Below, in pieces: positions 16,220 to 25,401 of a stretch of 64,000 bases of DNA. A program made the position numbers and the translations under genes. The DNA is from Nitrospina sp. (GTDB lineage: Bacteria > Nitrospinota > Nitrospinia > Nitrospinales > JACRGP01). The DNA is taken from assembly GCA_024648695.1 (NCBI GenBank), contig JACAVV010000005.1:186001-250000 (forward strand), read 5' to 3'. The stretch's first letter is position 1. Each line of letters opens with the position of its first letter. The notes below the pieces were generated by a model. The model was not told the DNA's origin, ran no database searches, and saw only the letters and a program-made list of their open reading frames with translations.

Positions 16220-17740
16220 TTATTTTAAATTCCCTTTGGCGCCATCCATTTCAGTATGAGTCAAATCGACCCCATCAAGGCAGGCCGAAGTCAAGTCGGC
16301 GTTTTTGAGCACGGTGTAAATCAATTTGGCTCCTTTCAGGTTAGCGCCAGCCAAATTGGCCTCTGACAGGTCCGCATTTTCCAAATCGCTTCGATACAAA
16401 CAGGACTCACTCATATTGGCTTTGTGCAGTGAAGCTTTGATGAGTTGGGCTCCGGAAAAATCCGTTTTCTGGAGTTCCGCCGAATTCAATTGCGCTTCTT
16501 TTAAATTGGCACCGAGAAAAAAACAGTCCTGCGCGTTGGTATTTTCCAGGACCGCCCCCGAAAGATTGGCCCGGCTGAGATCGGAACCTTTTAAATTGGC
16601 GTCTGTAAAATCAGCACCCACCAAATCAGCGCCACTTAAATCCGCACCTTCCAGATCGGCATGAGTCATTTTGGCTTTGCCCATTTTAGCTTTACTCAGT
16701 TGGGCTCCCTTCATTTGTGCATGGTTCAGTTTAATCCTTCCCATCAAGGCACCGTGCAGTTCGACATTTTCAAGCACGGCATTATTCAAATCGGCAATAT
16801 CCAGATCTGCCTCGGATAAATTTGCTCCTGTCAAATCGACCCGGCGCATGATCGCCCCGTTCAATTTGGCCCGATTCACATTGGCAGAATGAAACACCGC
16901 TTCAGTGAGGTCCGCGCCACTCATATCGGCCCGCTCCAGATTGGATTTCAGAAACTTTGCACCAAACATTTTAGCTCCGCGCATCTGGGCGCGATTGATT
17001 TGAGTGCCTTCGAACAAAGTTTCATAAAAAACACCGACCATCAAACGCGCGTCGGTGAGAGTGGCTCCGGAAAAGTCTGCATTTTTGAAATTTCCGCGGC
17101 TGAGATCGGCTTCCGCCAGATTCGCATTTTTAAGATTCGCCTTGTTCAGGTCGGCTCGCGACAAATTGGCCTGAAACAAATTTGCTTCGCTCAAATCGGC
17201 CTCTTCCAGTTTGGCGGCGCGGAGTTCCGCAGTTTCCAGATTGGCCTTTTGAAACTGGGCTCCTTTCAAAACAGTTTCATTGAACTGGGTGTCGGCCAGA
17301 TTAGCTTCCTTGAAGGAAGATTCACTCATGTCGGCGCTACCAAAATCTTTGCCACTCAGATCCGCTTTGTCAAAATCCACACCAATGATTTTTGCTGAAT
17401 GAAACCGGGTTTCAGAGATCAACGCTTTATTAAGGATGGCTTTCTCCAGATTGGCGTCGGTGAAATTGGTATTTTTCAATTGAGTGCCGGTAAAATTGGC
17501 GCCACTCAAATCCAGGCCGGTGAAATCCAGATCGGACAAATCCAGTCCCGATAAATCAGCACCGGCAAAGGAAAGGACCTCTTCCTTTTCCTCAGGGGCC
17601 TCTTCGGATTCTCCTGATTCTGCAGGTTCAGAAGTACCTTCCTCAGGCGCTTCGCTTTCTTGCTCCTCCTCTTCAGGGACATCCTTTTCAGCTTGTTCGG
17701 CCAGTTTGGCTTCTATTTCTTCACGCGTGTAATCCGCCAT
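16220..17740 (-). CDS. Large pentapeptide-repeat protein with acidic N-terminus
   Basis: The 506-residue protein has a very acidic, Glu-rich tail in its first 55 residues, with no signal peptide. The rest is an almost unbroken run of A(D/N)LXX pentapeptides, about 85-90 by length, which should fold as a four-sided right-handed beta-helix of some 20 coils. Proteins of this class include DNA-mimicking gyrase inhibitors (MfpA, Qnr), but many, especially in aquatic bacteria, have no known role. Here length and the acidic tail exceed the Qnr type. AAAGGATG precedes the ATG. Cytoplasmic location is inferred from the lack of a signal. Confidence 0.93.
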   Translation of the reverse strand: MADYTREEIEAKLAEQAEKDVPEEEEQESEAPEEGTSEPAESGESEEAPEEKEEVLSFAGADLSGLDLSDLDFTGLDLSGANFTGTQLKNTNFTDANLEKAILNKALISETRFHSAKIIGVDFDKADLSGKDFGSADMSESSFKEANLADTQFNETVLKGAQFQKANLETAELRAAKLEEADLSEANLFQANLSRADLNKANLKNANLAEADLSRGNFKNADFSGATLTDARLMVGVFYETLFEGTQINRAQMRGAKMFGAKFLKSNLERADMSGADLTEAVFHSANVNRAKLNGAIMRRVDLTGANLSEADLDIADLNNAVLENVELHGALMGRIKLNHAQMKGAQLSKAKMGKAKMTHADLEGADLSGADLVGADFTDANLKGSDLSRANLSGAVLENTNAQDCFFLGANLKEAQLNSAELQKTDFSGAQLIKASLHKANMSESCLYRSDLENADLSEANLAGANLKGAKLIYTVLKNADLTSACLDGVDLTHTEMDGAKGNLK

Positions 17741-17812
17741 TTCAATACATCCTTTGAATACGGTGTTATCGGTTTCTATTTGATTATTTGGATCAGTCGC
17801 AGGCCGTCCAAC

Positions 17813-18586
17813 TCAAAAACATCGGAATTTGAGTGAGAACTTGAAAACAATCTGCTTCAAATGGTCGTCTAGGATAGCATATACCTTATCATAAATGGGT
17901 TCCGGAATACCTTTATAATACGCTTGAGCGATTCCACCGGCGATACAAGCCTGCGTATCGCTGTCTCCACCCAGAGAAACGGCCATGCGCAAAGCATCTT
18001 CAAAGTCCCGGGATTCCAGAAATGCGGTGATCGCTTGCGGGACCGAACCCTGGCAGGAAACGTCAAACTGATAGCTCTTCCGAATAGCATCTAAAGTTTC
18101 TCCCAGGGAATATTGAAACGTTGTTTCCACATAGCGCTTGATGTCCTCTTTGCCGGCCTCCTGCCGGGCCAGAAAAACACAGGCGGCAACCGCCATCGCA
18201 CCTTTAACACCATCCGGATGACTGTGAGTCACCTCTGCGCTTTTTCTCGCTTCCTGCAAAACTGTTTCCAGATTGGAACACGCGAAACCGATGGGGCAAA
18301 CACGCATCGCCGATCCGTTGCCCCAACTGTTGTAAGGTTCCATGGAATCGGATCGTGCCCACTCGGCAAACATCTTTCCATAACCGGCGTTGGGATACAG
18401 GTTATAATATTCTTTGAACAGGTCGACGTAATCCCGGCGGTGCAGAATGGCATCCGCAACGGCAACGCTTAACACAGAATCGTCGGTGAATCGACAGCCT
18501 TCTTTAAATAATGGAAAGTCGGTGCTTTTTATAGGGTTGAATTCGTAAACCGATCCTACAATGTCACCTGCAATTGCGCCCAGCAT
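17813..18586 (-). CDS. ADP-ribosylglycohydrolase (DraG-like)
   Basis: This 257-residue enzyme belongs to the DraG/ARH fold. Metal-binding motifs are GDIVGS at the N-terminus, FTDDS (about 33-37) and GGDSDTQA (about 208-215), the usual set that holds two Mg or Mn ions and binds ADP-ribose. It removes ADP-ribose from proteins or nucleic-acid-like substrates. No ADP-ribosyltransferase such as DraT, and no nif gene, lies nearby, so a nitrogenase role is not supported. AAAGGAATTGT precedes the start. Confidence 0.9.
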   Translation of the reverse strand: MLGAIAGDIVGSVYEFNPIKSTDFPLFKEGCRFTDDSVLSVAVADAILHRRDYVDLFKEYYNLYPNAGYGKMFAEWARSDSMEPYNSWGNGSAMRVCPIGFACSNLETVLQEARKSAEVTHSHPDGVKGAMAVAACVFLARQEAGKEDIKRYVETTFQYSLGETLDAIRKSYQFDVSCQGSVPQAITAFLESRDFEDALRMAVSLGGDSDTQACIAGGIAQAYYKGIPEPIYDKVYAILDDHLKQIVFKFSLKFRCF

Positions 18587-18663
18587 ACAATTCCTTTCGT
18601 CCTGGTATCTATGAAAAATGAGTATAACCTTAGCATAATCCGCCAGGTTTCAGGAGAGGTTCA

Positions 18664-20526
18664 ATGAGCGATCACGAAGATCTCCCGCAAAAACCCCTTC
18701 TCATTTATGACGGTGATTGCGACTTTTGCCGTAGATGGATCGCCTCATGGAACCGATTAAAGGATAGATCAATAAGACACGCGCCCTACCAGGAAGTGGC
18801 TGATCAATTTCCGGAAATTTCACAAGTCGAGTTTAAATCTTCGGTCCATTTGATTGATGAATTCGGCCAGCGATTCTCAGGAGCAGAGGCGGTATTTCGC
18901 CTGCTTTTGAAAACTCGATACAGATGGCTATATTGGGCTTACGAAAAGGTACCTGGATTTTCCACGGTATCTGAATTCGTTTATGGCTTTGTAGCCCGAC
19001 GGCGCTCCCTGTTTTCTTTTATAACCCGTTTGCTGTTGAGTTCGGGTTCCAAAGAATCCACCTATTATCTGACTGGCCCGATTTTTTTACTGGCTTTGGC
19101 CATCTGTTACCTGACCGCGTTTCTTTCGTTGGCAGTGCAGATCGAAGGCCTGGTGGGGGAACAAGGAATTTTACCTGCGCAAAGTTTCCTCGACCGTGTC
19201 GAACAAAAATTCGGGTCGCCTCCCCTTTGGAAACTACCGACCGTTTTCTGGCTTGGAGCCAGCGACAAGGCGTTGCGGCTCGTTTGTTATGCAGGCGCCA
19301 TGCTCGCCCTGCTGGTTCCCTTTGCTGTAGCTACACCCTGGGTTCTTTTTTGCCTTTGGTTCCTGTACTTGTCCTGTTTTAAAATAGGAGGAGTGTTTCT
19401 GGGCTTTCAATGGGACATCCTTCTGCTCGAAGCCGGGTTCCTCGCCCTGTTTTTCAGTCCCTGGACCCTTCTACCCGGGCGGGCACGACAAGTGCAACCA
19501 CCGACACCCGTCCTGTGGCTCTATCGATGGTTGTTGTTCCGATTGATGTTCAGTTCCGGAATCGTGAAACTGAAAAGCGGTGATACAGCCTGGCATGATT
19601 TAACCGCCTTACAATTTCATTTCGAAACGCAACCCCTACCCAGTTGGGCGGGATGGTATGCCCACCAGTTACCCGACTGGACCTTAAGCGCAATGGTAGC
19701 TGGCGTGTTTTTTGTTCAACTGGTTGTACCTTTGTTCATCTTCGTTTCACGTCGTGCACGGTTTTTGGTGTTCATCATTTTTGTCGGATTCCAGACATTG
19801 ATAGCCGTCACCGGCAACTATGGTTTTTTCAATTTGCTGACCGTGGCTTTATGCCTCCTGCTTCTTGACGATTCTCAATTAAAAAGTTTGATGCCAGATT
19901 CGATCAAAAGACTTGTTTCGTATTCAGCCATTGTCCAAACCCCAGAATCCAAATTTCAGAAAATCTCGGTGCAAATTCTAACTCCGGTGATTTTATTCTT
20001 AACAATCACCATGCTGGTTTTCCAGTTTGGTGATCGTACAAAGGTTCCTGATTTTATTAAAAAGGCTTTTGGCCATATGCAGTCCTTTCAACTGGTCGGG
20101 AACTATGGCTTGTTTGCGGTCATGACCACCACCCGGCCCGAAATAATCATTGAGGGAAGTGCAGACGGTAAAACCTGGAGGGCCTACAGTTTCCATTGGA
20201 AGCCGGGTCCTTTGGATCGCGCGCCTCGTTTTGTCGCTCCGCACCAGCCGCGTCTGGATTGGCAAATGTGGTTTGCGGCGTTGGGAAACTATAAGAGTAA
20301 TCCCTGGATCTTGAATTTCATGACCCAACTATTAAAGGGAACAAAGCAGGTTAATGGGCTTCTGGAGGGGAACCCCTTTTCAAATGAACCACCCAAATAC
20401 ATTCGAGCGGTTTTATACCGCTATCACTTCACGGATTGGAAGGACAAAGAACAAACCGGGAACTGGTGGAAACGCAAGCGCCTGAGCCTGTACGTCCCCT
20501 CCATGAAATTGCGGACTCGATCCTGA
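18664..20526 (+). CDS. DCC-family thiol oxidoreductase fused to lipase maturation factor
   Basis: The 620-residue fusion protein begins with a DUF393/DCC domain (about 10-115) with the redox-like motif YDGDCDFCRRW. This is followed by a multi-spanning lipase-maturation-factor region (about 135-400: LVGEQGILPA, FRLMFSSGIVKLKSGD, LTALQFHFETQPLP, GNYGFFNL) and a C-terminal soluble part (about 450-600: LVGNYGLFAVMTTTRPEI, WFAALG). LMF1 in animals is an ER membrane protein needed for folding disulfide-containing lipases. A bacterial counterpart with a fused CxxC-type domain suggests oxidative folding of exported proteins, although the function is not proven. AGGAGAGG precedes the ATG. Confidence 0.88.
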   Translation: MSDHEDLPQKPLLIYDGDCDFCRRWIASWNRLKDRSIRHAPYQEVADQFPEISQVEFKSSVHLIDEFGQRFSGAEAVFRLLLKTRYRWLYWAYEKVPGFSTVSEFVYGFVARRRSLFSFITRLLLSSGSKESTYYLTGPIFLLALAICYLTAFLSLAVQIEGLVGEQGILPAQSFLDRVEQKFGSPPLWKLPTVFWLGASDKALRLVCYAGAMLALLVPFAVATPWVLFCLWFLYLSCFKIGGVFLGFQWDILLLEAGFLALFFSPWTLLPGRARQVQPPTPVLWLYRWLLFRLMFSSGIVKLKSGDTAWHDLTALQFHFETQPLPSWAGWYAHQLPDWTLSAMVAGVFFVQLVVPLFIFVSRRARFLVFIIFVGFQTLIAVTGNYGFFNLLTVALCLLLLDDSQLKSLMPDSIKRLVSYSAIVQTPESKFQKISVQILTPVILFLTITMLVFQFGDRTKVPDFIKKAFGHMQSFQLVGNYGLFAVMTTTRPEIIIEGSADGKTWRAYSFHWKPGPLDRAPRFVAPHQPRLDWQMWFAALGNYKSNPWILNFMTQLLKGTKQVNGLLEGNPFSNEPPKYIRAVLYRYHFTDWKDKEQTGNWWKRKRLSLYVPSMKLRTRS

Positions 20527-20679
20527 TTTATTAGGAGTCCAAAAGAAAAAACAATTTTCGCAACCTGCCACTCTGAGTTTTTTTTAGGACTGGAACAATA
20601 TATGCCCAATGGTCCTCCATCCAGGCAAAACCAGCAAACCTGTTCCGACCGGAGCAAATATCCTGAGAAAAGATACAAA

Positions 20680-22248
20680 CTATTCTGAAGAGAGGCTTCG
20701 TTTTCCAATCGCCCTCTTGACCATCCGGATTCGAGCATCAATGTTTGGAAAATCCGGTTTGAGTGATTTCACTTTTTTAAATGTTTTTAACGCTTGTTCG
20801 CGCTTGCCCTGCATCTGCAAGGCCAGGGCCAGATTGAACAGCATGATGGGATCCTGGGGACGCATCGCCAATCCTTTTTTAAAAATTTCTTCTGCGATTT
20901 CAGGTTTTCCGGAGCGGCCATAAATGTTCCCGTAATTATTGTAAGCGGCGGAGAAATTTCGGGACATGCCTATGTCCTTATTAAAGAACACCAAAGCGGA
21001 CAAGACACCCACTGCCGCATACAACCTGGTTTGCCAATGGCCTCCCTGAAAAATCCGGCTCAGGGCAAAACCTGCGAAAAGGATTAAAAAAGGAACCGCG
21101 GGCAATCGGTAACGCGTAGCAATGCTGAACAAGAGAACCGATACGATATAAGAACCCAGGATCACATATAAGACCGACAGCTTTTTTCTATCTCGACAAC
21201 ACAGAACCAGACCCACCAGAGCCAATGAAGTGATGAGACTGATTGCTACGGGCAGGTACTTTAGGGTTTTTGAGAATTGTTTTGAAAAATCCACATTGAT
21301 GTTTATAGGGGCTTCGTAATTGTGAAAAAAGTAATACAGTTTACTGGCTTCCAGTTGGAGGTACTTGCCAGGATTTTCAAGAATAAACGCCAGCCCCTTT
21401 TGAAACCAGAATCGTGACACTTCTCCTGAGTTTAAACTTCTGCCGGCCTCTTTTTCGGCGATGCTTTTGGATATGTCTTCGTTAATTCCCATTGGAGTAT
21501 TGAAAAACTTTTGGGGAGGCGAGAAATGACCTGCTGTGTAGGGATTGTTGCCGACATAAAAGTTAATTCCTCCATGTGTAGAGATCAGTGAGAATTCTCC
21601 AGTGACGATCACATTGCGTACGGCTACCGGCGCAAGAACGAGAATCATTCCGAGAACAAAGGGCAATAGGGGCTTCACATGTTTACGGGAGATCATCATC
21701 CAGAGGATCAAGGCCGCGTGCACCAATAAAATATTAGGTCGCGCTAAAGCGGCCAGGGCCAGCACCGCTCCAGATCTACTTTCATGTCCGCGACCAAATA
21801 ACCAGGCTCCCAGGATCATAAAAAAAACCGCCAGGGAGGTTCCCAGCAGTTGCCACTCATATAAAATAAAAACCGGATAAAGCGAGTATAAAAGAACGGC
21901 AAACCAGGCGGGACGCGAGCCAAAATAACGGTGGGCCAAATCATACAGGAATCCGGCGGAAATGCTTCCCAGCACTAACTGGAAAATCCGGACGGGAACC
22001 AGGTTGTCGCCGAATACCTTAATGAAGGGTGTTAAAAAGTAGGGATATAAGGGGGAAAACGTGAAAGGACCGGAGCCCAGTAAATCGCCTTCCGCAATCT
22101 GCCTGGCCCAATCAAAATAAACTCTTGAATCGAGGATGAGTCCGTTAAAAAACAGTTGGTCCCGTATCTCAAAATAAAACAGCGCCCTCAATAAAAGGTT
22201 GAACCCTATTATCAGAACCAGAGGCGATTTTAAAATGGAGGCGATCAT
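20680..22248 (-). CDS. GT39/ArnT-like membrane glycosyltransferase with C-terminal TPR
   Basis: This 522-residue protein has about ten hydrophobic segments over the first 410 residues. The LDSRVYFDWARQIAEGD region in the first loop supplies the acidic residue expected of dolichyl- or polyprenyl-phosphate-sugar mannosyltransferases (PMT/ArnT, GT-C fold), and PFTFSPLYPYFLTPF follows it. Residues about 430-515 form two TPR-like repeats (NNYGNIYGRSGKPEIAEEIF and NLALALQMQGKREQALKTF). It probably transfers a sugar from a lipid carrier to a periplasmic acceptor. It converges with the DCC-LMF gene and has no visible partner. No good ribosome site is seen. Confidence 0.75.
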   Translation of the reverse strand: MIASILKSPLVLIIGFNLLLRALFYFEIRDQLFFNGLILDSRVYFDWARQIAEGDLLGSGPFTFSPLYPYFLTPFIKVFGDNLVPVRIFQLVLGSISAGFLYDLAHRYFGSRPAWFAVLLYSLYPVFILYEWQLLGTSLAVFFMILGAWLFGRGHESRSGAVLALAALARPNILLVHAALILWMMISRKHVKPLLPFVLGMILVLAPVAVRNVIVTGEFSLISTHGGINFYVGNNPYTAGHFSPPQKFFNTPMGINEDISKSIAEKEAGRSLNSGEVSRFWFQKGLAFILENPGKYLQLEASKLYYFFHNYEAPININVDFSKQFSKTLKYLPVAISLITSLALVGLVLCCRDRKKLSVLYVILGSYIVSVLLFSIATRYRLPAVPFLILFAGFALSRIFQGGHWQTRLYAAVGVLSALVFFNKDIGMSRNFSAAYNNYGNIYGRSGKPEIAEEIFKKGLAMRPQDPIMLFNLALALQMQGKREQALKTFKKVKSLKPDFPNIDARIRMVKRAIGKRSLSSE

Positions 22249-22315
22249 TGAACAGGAGGGGCAAACCGGTTTTCAGGTTGTGGTTGGGCTCAAATTAAGG
22301 GGCAGGAATCATGCC

Positions 22316-22597
22316 TCATTCATCTTTGCGGAGGAATCCTACTACGCCAATCACCAGCATGAATATACTGCAGAACCCGTAAAAATAAACACCCCAATTG
22401 GTAACGCTGAACATTTTAGTGAATTCCGCCCTTTGCATGATGAATATCCAGTAAAAGGTGAATCCATAGGCACCGATCAAGCCCAACTTGTGCTTTCCCA
22501 AAATTAAAAACACAGAAATCACCGTTACCAAATAAAGCAACTGATTCATGGGAATGGTGAACGGTGTATCCAGAAAGTTACTAATAAACTCTTCCAA
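22316..22597 (-). CDS. Small three-helix membrane protein
   Basis: This 93-residue protein has three hydrophobic helices (about 17-35, 40-55 and 66-86) and a charged RKDE end. A GGGAG ribosome site nine bases before the ATG supports it as a real gene. It is 67 bases upstream of the GT39-like gene on the same strand and may be its operon partner. No family is recognised. Confidence 0.7.
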   Translation of the reverse strand: MEEFISNFLDTPFTIPMNQLLYLVTVISVFLILGKHKLGLIGAYGFTFYWIFIMQRAEFTKMFSVTNWGVYFYGFCSIFMLVIGVVGFLRKDE

Positions 22598-22807
22598 TAT
22601 TGTTATCTCCCAAATGGCTAATCAGCAATAATTTTAATGTTCCAAACATGGATTCTATTTAAATGGGTTTTGATTGGCTTTTCAACGAAATTTTTTTCCC
22701 AATAGATTCAGGCTAAGGCTTATATTTTAGGTTCATCAAGAAAGCCGATGCTATAATACTACCTGATTTCAAACCTCTTTAATATTAGCAATTTTCAGGA
22801 AGGCATT

Positions 22808-23641
22808 ATGGCGGGTCCATTGGAAGATGAGTTGGGCGACATTCTGGAAAAAGCCCGTGATGGGAAATCCTGGTCACAGGAGGATTTATCCCAGGCTTCG
22901 GGAGTGGCAGAAAAAGATATCCAGGCGATGGAAAACTATGAGTTGGTTCCCGATGAGACCACGGTGCTCAAACTTGCTGAGGTTCTGGACCTGGACGGAC
23001 CCTCACTGATGGCTATCAGCCGGGATGCGTACTGCCCGCAAGCTGTTGCCGGGGACCCCGACTTCGAGTTGGTCACCCTGGAAGTACTGCTGGGGAGTTA
23101 TCCGGTCAAGTGCTACCTGCTCCGTTGCAAGCAAAGTGGAGAGTCTTGTGCCATCGACACAGGGGCCAATCCCAAAGCTCTGATTCAGAAAGCTAAAGAA
23201 ACAGGAATGACACCCTCTAAAATTCTCCTGACGCACACCCATTACGATCATGCCGGCGGGCTCGACGCCCTGGTTAAGGAGTGGAAATGTCCCACCTGGG
23301 TCGATAAAAACGAACCGCGGCCAAAAGGATATGGAAAGTTGAACCTCATCGGAGAAGGGGATGTGATCGAACTGGGCGCGTTGAGAATCCATTGCATCAG
23401 CACACCGGGCCACACACCGGGCGGGGTTTCCTATAAAGTCAATCAAACCGTTTTTTCCGGCGACATCATTTTCGCCGGTTCCATGGGCCGGGCGAATTCC
23501 ACCTGGTCGGGTTTGTTTGCAGGGATCACGCAAAAGATTTTAACCTTGCCGGATGCCACGATACTGCATCCCGGGCACGGCCCATCCACCACGGTGGGAG
23601 AGGAAAAACAGAACAACCCCTTTTTTTGTGGAAAAGTATAG
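22808..23641 (+). CDS. XRE HTH-metallo-beta-lactamase fold fusion
   Basis: The 277-residue protein has two domains. Residues about 8-65 form an XRE-type helix-turn-helix (WSQEDLSQASGVAEKDIQAMEN). Residues about 80-270 form a glyoxalase-II-like metallo-hydrolase with THTHYDHAGG (about 142), STPGHTPGG (about 200), FSGDIIF and HPGHGPST, giving a full set of metal ligands. The hydrolase domain resembles GloB-type thioesterases. Fusion to a DNA-binding domain suggests either a substrate-sensing regulator or an enzyme tethered to DNA. AGGAAGG precedes the ATG. Confidence 0.88.
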   Translation: MAGPLEDELGDILEKARDGKSWSQEDLSQASGVAEKDIQAMENYELVPDETTVLKLAEVLDLDGPSLMAISRDAYCPQAVAGDPDFELVTLEVLLGSYPVKCYLLRCKQSGESCAIDTGANPKALIQKAKETGMTPSKILLTHTHYDHAGGLDALVKEWKCPTWVDKNEPRPKGYGKLNLIGEGDVIELGALRIHCISTPGHTPGGVSYKVNQTVFSGDIIFAGSMGRANSTWSGLFAGITQKILTLPDATILHPGHGPSTTVGEEKQNNPFFCGKV

Positions 23642-23705
23642 GGAATACTTTTGGAATTTCAAGGGTCTATAAAGGTATTAATGGCCCGAAGTACTAGCTC
23701 TGCTT

Positions 23706-25238
23706 ATGGATCCCGAAACTGTCAATTACCATTATTGCGATGAATTGCCCACTCAACCGCTGGAGGGAAACCCTCGAATCCTGGTGACCGGGGCCACGGG
23801 CTACGTCGCTCATCGGCTGATTCCGGAGCTAATTTACCGGGGCTATACGGTGCGTTGCATGATGAGGGATACCAGCAATCCTTTGATCCTTTCCCATCCA
23901 CGCCTGGAGGTCATGTATGGCGACTGCCTGAACAAGGAGGAACTATGGCCTATTCTGAAGGACGTTCATGCGGCCTACTATTTAATCCATAGCATGCGGA
24001 TGAAGGAAAATGAATTCCAGGACCTGGATCGCACCGCCGCGAAAAATTTCATTGAGGTGGCCGAAGCGTCCAAAGTACAAAAGGTGATCTATCTCGGTGG
24101 CCTGGGAGAAACGGACAAACGCATGTCGCAACACTTGCGAAGCCGGCAGGAGGTCGGGCTCACCCTGGCGCAGGGAAACCTGACTGTGATCCGCCTGCGT
24201 GCGGGTATCATTGTCGGAACGGGTAGCACGTCTTACGAACTTTTAAAATCTCTGGTCCTTCACAATTGGTGGATTCCCTTTCTTTCGGAGTTTAATTCCC
24301 GATGCCAGCCGATAGCGATTCGAGATGTCATCAAATATCTGGTCGGTGTGTTGGAAACTCCCGGACTCACGAGCCATATGTATCCCATCGGTGGACCGGA
24401 CGTTCTTACCTACAAAGAACTGATCCAGCAATTCGCGGAAATTCTGAATAAGAAAGTTCGTTTTTTTAACATCGCCTGGGTCCCTATCCCCGTCTCATGG
24501 TTGTGCCGAATCTACGCTTACTGGATGGCCGTATTTGTTGCCGTGCCCGTCAACACCATCTCCCTGCTGTTGAACAGTTTAAAAACCGACGTGGTGTGCC
24601 CCAATATGGAAATACGCGACGTGCTCTCTTTCGAGCCGGTAGGTTTCACTCAGGCGGTGATCTGGGCGCAGGAAAAGGAAAAACATTCGCAGGTGTATTC
24701 GCACTGGGGCGGTGTAGCTCCGGAGTCGATGAAAGACCTGATGCCGCTCAGTGAATATGAAGCTTCCGAGGTTATCTTCGACGAACATTCCATCGATATC
24801 CCCGCCCCCCCTGACCGGGTGTTTCAATTTGTGAAACAGGTGGGTGGCGATTTCGGTTGGGTGCACGCCAACTATTTATGGATAATCCGCGGTACCATCG
24901 ACAAACTGTTAGGGGGCGTGGGCTTATCCCGCGGACGGCGCGATCCTCATGATTTAAGAGAAGGCGATGCGGTCGATTTCTGGCGCGTGGAAAAACTGGT
25001 GGATAATGAAGAATTGTTGCTCCGCGCGGAATTGCTTTCGCCGGGTTTGTCCTGGCTTCAGTTCAAGCTTTGTTCTGGCCCCAACAATTCGACACGCCTG
25101 ACCTTAAAAGCTCATTTCATTCCCTTTCCCTTCTGGGGGCGGGTGTACTGGGTGACTTTGGCAAAGTTCCACGACTACATTTTCAAAGGAATGCTGAATT
25201 ATTTCTATCGTGAGTCTATGAAAAGCACATCCTCTTAA
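23706..25238 (+). CDS. SDR/NmrA-type epimerase fused to DUF2867
   Basis: The 510-residue protein has an N-terminal atypical short-chain dehydrogenase domain (about 20-300) with the NAD(P)-binding motif VTGATGYVAHRL and later YLIHSM and YLGGLGE. The C-terminal domain (about 350-500) matches DUF2867 (PAPPDRVFQFVKQVGGDFGWVHANY split, then LREGDAVDFWRVE). YbjT-like proteins with the same pairing are common and are annotated as NAD-dependent epimerases; the reaction is unknown. No membrane segment is obvious except a weak one at about 255-285. It is transcribed with the preceding hydrolase or alone; the gap is 64 bases. Confidence 0.88.
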   Translation: MDPETVNYHYCDELPTQPLEGNPRILVTGATGYVAHRLIPELIYRGYTVRCMMRDTSNPLILSHPRLEVMYGDCLNKEELWPILKDVHAAYYLIHSMRMKENEFQDLDRTAAKNFIEVAEASKVQKVIYLGGLGETDKRMSQHLRSRQEVGLTLAQGNLTVIRLRAGIIVGTGSTSYELLKSLVLHNWWIPFLSEFNSRCQPIAIRDVIKYLVGVLETPGLTSHMYPIGGPDVLTYKELIQQFAEILNKKVRFFNIAWVPIPVSWLCRIYAYWMAVFVAVPVNTISLLLNSLKTDVVCPNMEIRDVLSFEPVGFTQAVIWAQEKEKHSQVYSHWGGVAPESMKDLMPLSEYEASEVIFDEHSIDIPAPPDRVFQFVKQVGGDFGWVHANYLWIIRGTIDKLLGGVGLSRGRRDPHDLREGDAVDFWRVEKLVDNEELLLRAELLSPGLSWLQFKLCSGPNNSTRLTLKAHFIPFPFWGRVYWVTLAKFHDYIFKGMLNYFYRESMKSTSS

Positions 25239-25303
25239 TACTCCTTTTTTACCTTTTTAAATTGCCCTGCTCACCGTATACAAAAGAGTGCCTAAAGGCT
25301 GTG

Positions 25304-25332
25304 TTGAGCAAATTTAAATCCTATGATATGCT
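25304..25332 (+). promoter_or_regulatory. Candidate sigma-70 promoter for the FG-GAP lipoprotein
   Basis: TTGAGC and TATGCT are separated by 17 bases. The expected start is near 25339, giving a leader of about 60 bases. Confidence 0.5.
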
Positions 25333-25401
25333 CATTTCTCATTAACATTGATTGATTTCCGTTAGCCTTGGACTATTCATCCTTTCCCTTCAGGTTTTTA
25401 T

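Noticed and set aside
16220-17590. Dense short repeats that might suggest a repeat array or CRISPR
   Set aside because: They are the coding repeats of the pentapeptide protein, with a 15-base period and no spacers of constant length. No CRISPR array was found in the window.
20537-20591. AGTCC-A-run and T-run-GGACT inverted repeat between two convergent genes
   Set aside because: Pairing is mostly A-T with mismatches and a long loop; too weak to call as a bidirectional terminator.
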